DNA from: Pseudomonas sp. MTM4
GTDB taxonomy: Bacteria; Pseudomonadota; Gammaproteobacteria; Pseudomonadales; Pseudomonadaceae
Assembly: GCF_019355055.1 (NCBI RefSeq)
Contig: NZ_CP048411.1
Location: 3,375,501-3,439,500, forward strand
DNA: 64,000 bases
Direction of reading: 5' to 3'
Made by a program: the position numbers and the translations under genes. The notes beneath the pieces are model-generated. The model searched no databases and was not told the origin of the DNA. It saw nothing but the letters and a program-made list of their open reading frames with translations. Shown piece after piece: positions 63,410 through 64,000 of this stretch; the stretch's first letter is position 1; every line of letters begins with the position of its first letter.

Positions 63410-64000
63410 ATGAAAAAAATGAACGCAAAAGCATTGCTGGCAGGGGTGCGTAGCAATACGTTGATCGCCGGGCTGTTTATCCTTCTGATCGTATCGATGG
63501 TGCTGTTGTTCGTGAACTTCGCGTACATCAATACCCAGGCCGACTATGACAACGAATACATAGGACACGCAGGTGAGCTGCGAGTTCTGTCTCAGCGCAT
63601 CGCGAAGAACGCGGTGGAAGCGGCCGCCGGTACGCCGGAAGCGTTCGCCTCGCTGAAAGACGCACGAAACGACTTCAGCCAGCGCTGGGGTTATCTGTCC
63701 GAAGGTGACGACCGTATCGGCCTACCCGCCGTTCCGCAGTCGCTCCAGGCAGAAGTGGCCACGGTACAGCAGGACTGGGATACGTTGCGGCAGAACACCG
63801 ACGCGATCCTCGCCAGCGAACAAACCGTGCTGTCGCTGCATCAGGTCGCCGCGACCCTCGCCGAAACCATCCCGCAGCTGCAGGTTGAGTACGAAGAGGT
63901 CGTCGACATTCTTCTCGAGAGTGGTGCGCCGGCGGCTCAGGTTTCGGTTGCTCAGCGCCAGTCGCTGCTTGCGGAACGTATTCTGGGCTCGGTGAACAAG
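63410..64000 (+). CDS. pilJ: Type IV pilus chemoreceptor PilJ (5' part only)
   Basis: Methyl-accepting-chemotaxis-type receptor for surface/pilus sensing. Only the first 197 codons are inside the window. They show a short basic start, a membrane helix (about 20-42, IAGLFILLIVSMVLLFVNFAYI) and the first PilJ-type periplasmic helical module with LRVLSQRIAKNAVEAAAG. The HAMP and signalling domains lie beyond base 64000. The ATG at 63410 precedes an AAAAAAT-rich start; a second ATG three codons later is possible. Confidence 0.92.
   Translation, partial: MKKMNAKALLAGVRSNTLIAGLFILLIVSMVLLFVNFAYINTQADYDNEYIGHAGELRVLSQRIAKNAVEAAAGTPEAFASLKDARNDFSQRWGYLSEGDDRIGLPAVPQSLQAEVATVQQDWDTLRQNTDAILASEQTVLSLHQVAATLAETIPQLQVEYEEVVDILLESGAPAAQVSVAQRQSLLAERILGSVNK

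Overview
The window reads as a chromosomal segment of a gamma-proteobacterium of the Pseudomonas stutzeri (Stutzerimonas) type. The protein sequences are Pseudomonas-like and G+C is high. From about 6.3 kb to the end the gene order follows, from memory, the P. aeruginosa PAO1 stretch running from pfpI/mutM to pilG-pilJ. No rRNA, tRNA, CRISPR array or transposase gene was seen.

Layout. 1-4.7 kb: C4-dicarboxylate uptake, with dctA (cut by the window edge) divergent from the dctB-dctD two-component pair; a sigma-54-type promoter and two dyads lie between them. 4.8-13.8 kb: rlmI, a PfpI/DJ-1 protein, mutM, a small exported protein, a 2[4Fe-4S] ferredoxin, coaD, a GMC oxidoreductase whose 3' end is frameshifted, its Tat-exported partner, a coniferyl-aldehyde-type dehydrogenase and a divergent TetR regulator. 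13.9-25.2 kb: a compact cellulose operon (bcsR/P-like, bcsQ, a fused bcsA-bcsB, bcsC, bcsD, bcsZ) in which most junctions overlap. It sits inside the otherwise conserved backbone. 25.2-36.5 kb: yheT-type hydrolase, rsmD and an M16 peptidase pair on the minus strand; ftsY-ftsE-ftsX and rpoH on the plus strand; then a CHASE-PAS hybrid histidine kinase. 36.7-41.3 kb: mtgA, a DUF423 protein, thiS-thiG, trmB and a DUF1329 protein. 41.4-41.9 kb: a gene-free element packed with perfect stem-loops. 42-50.6 kb (minus strand): DUF3392, hemW, rdgB, DUF4426, metW-metX, a dynamin-like GTPase, yggT, proC and yggS. 50.7-53 kb: pilT-pilU. 53-55.2 kb: a radical-SAM/partner pair of presumed DNA-repair type behind a consensus LexA box. 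55.3-61.7 kb: a TM2 protein, pyrC' (non-catalytic)-pyrB-pyrR-ruvX-algH, tonB and gshB. 61.9-64 kb: pilG-pilH-pilI-pilJ (pilJ cut by the edge), the twitching chemosensory system that works with the PilT/PilU motors.

The features most worth a second look are the SOS-type promoter on the radical-SAM pair (LexA box overlapping an extended -10), the roughly 480-bp stem-loop array at 41.4-41.9 kb, the BcsA-BcsB fusion with a retained signal-peptide-like segment at the joint, a low-complexity intergenic repeat that has become the N-terminus of HemW, and the frameshifted GMC oxidoreductase. Calls rest on reading the sequence and on memory of protein families; no database search was run.
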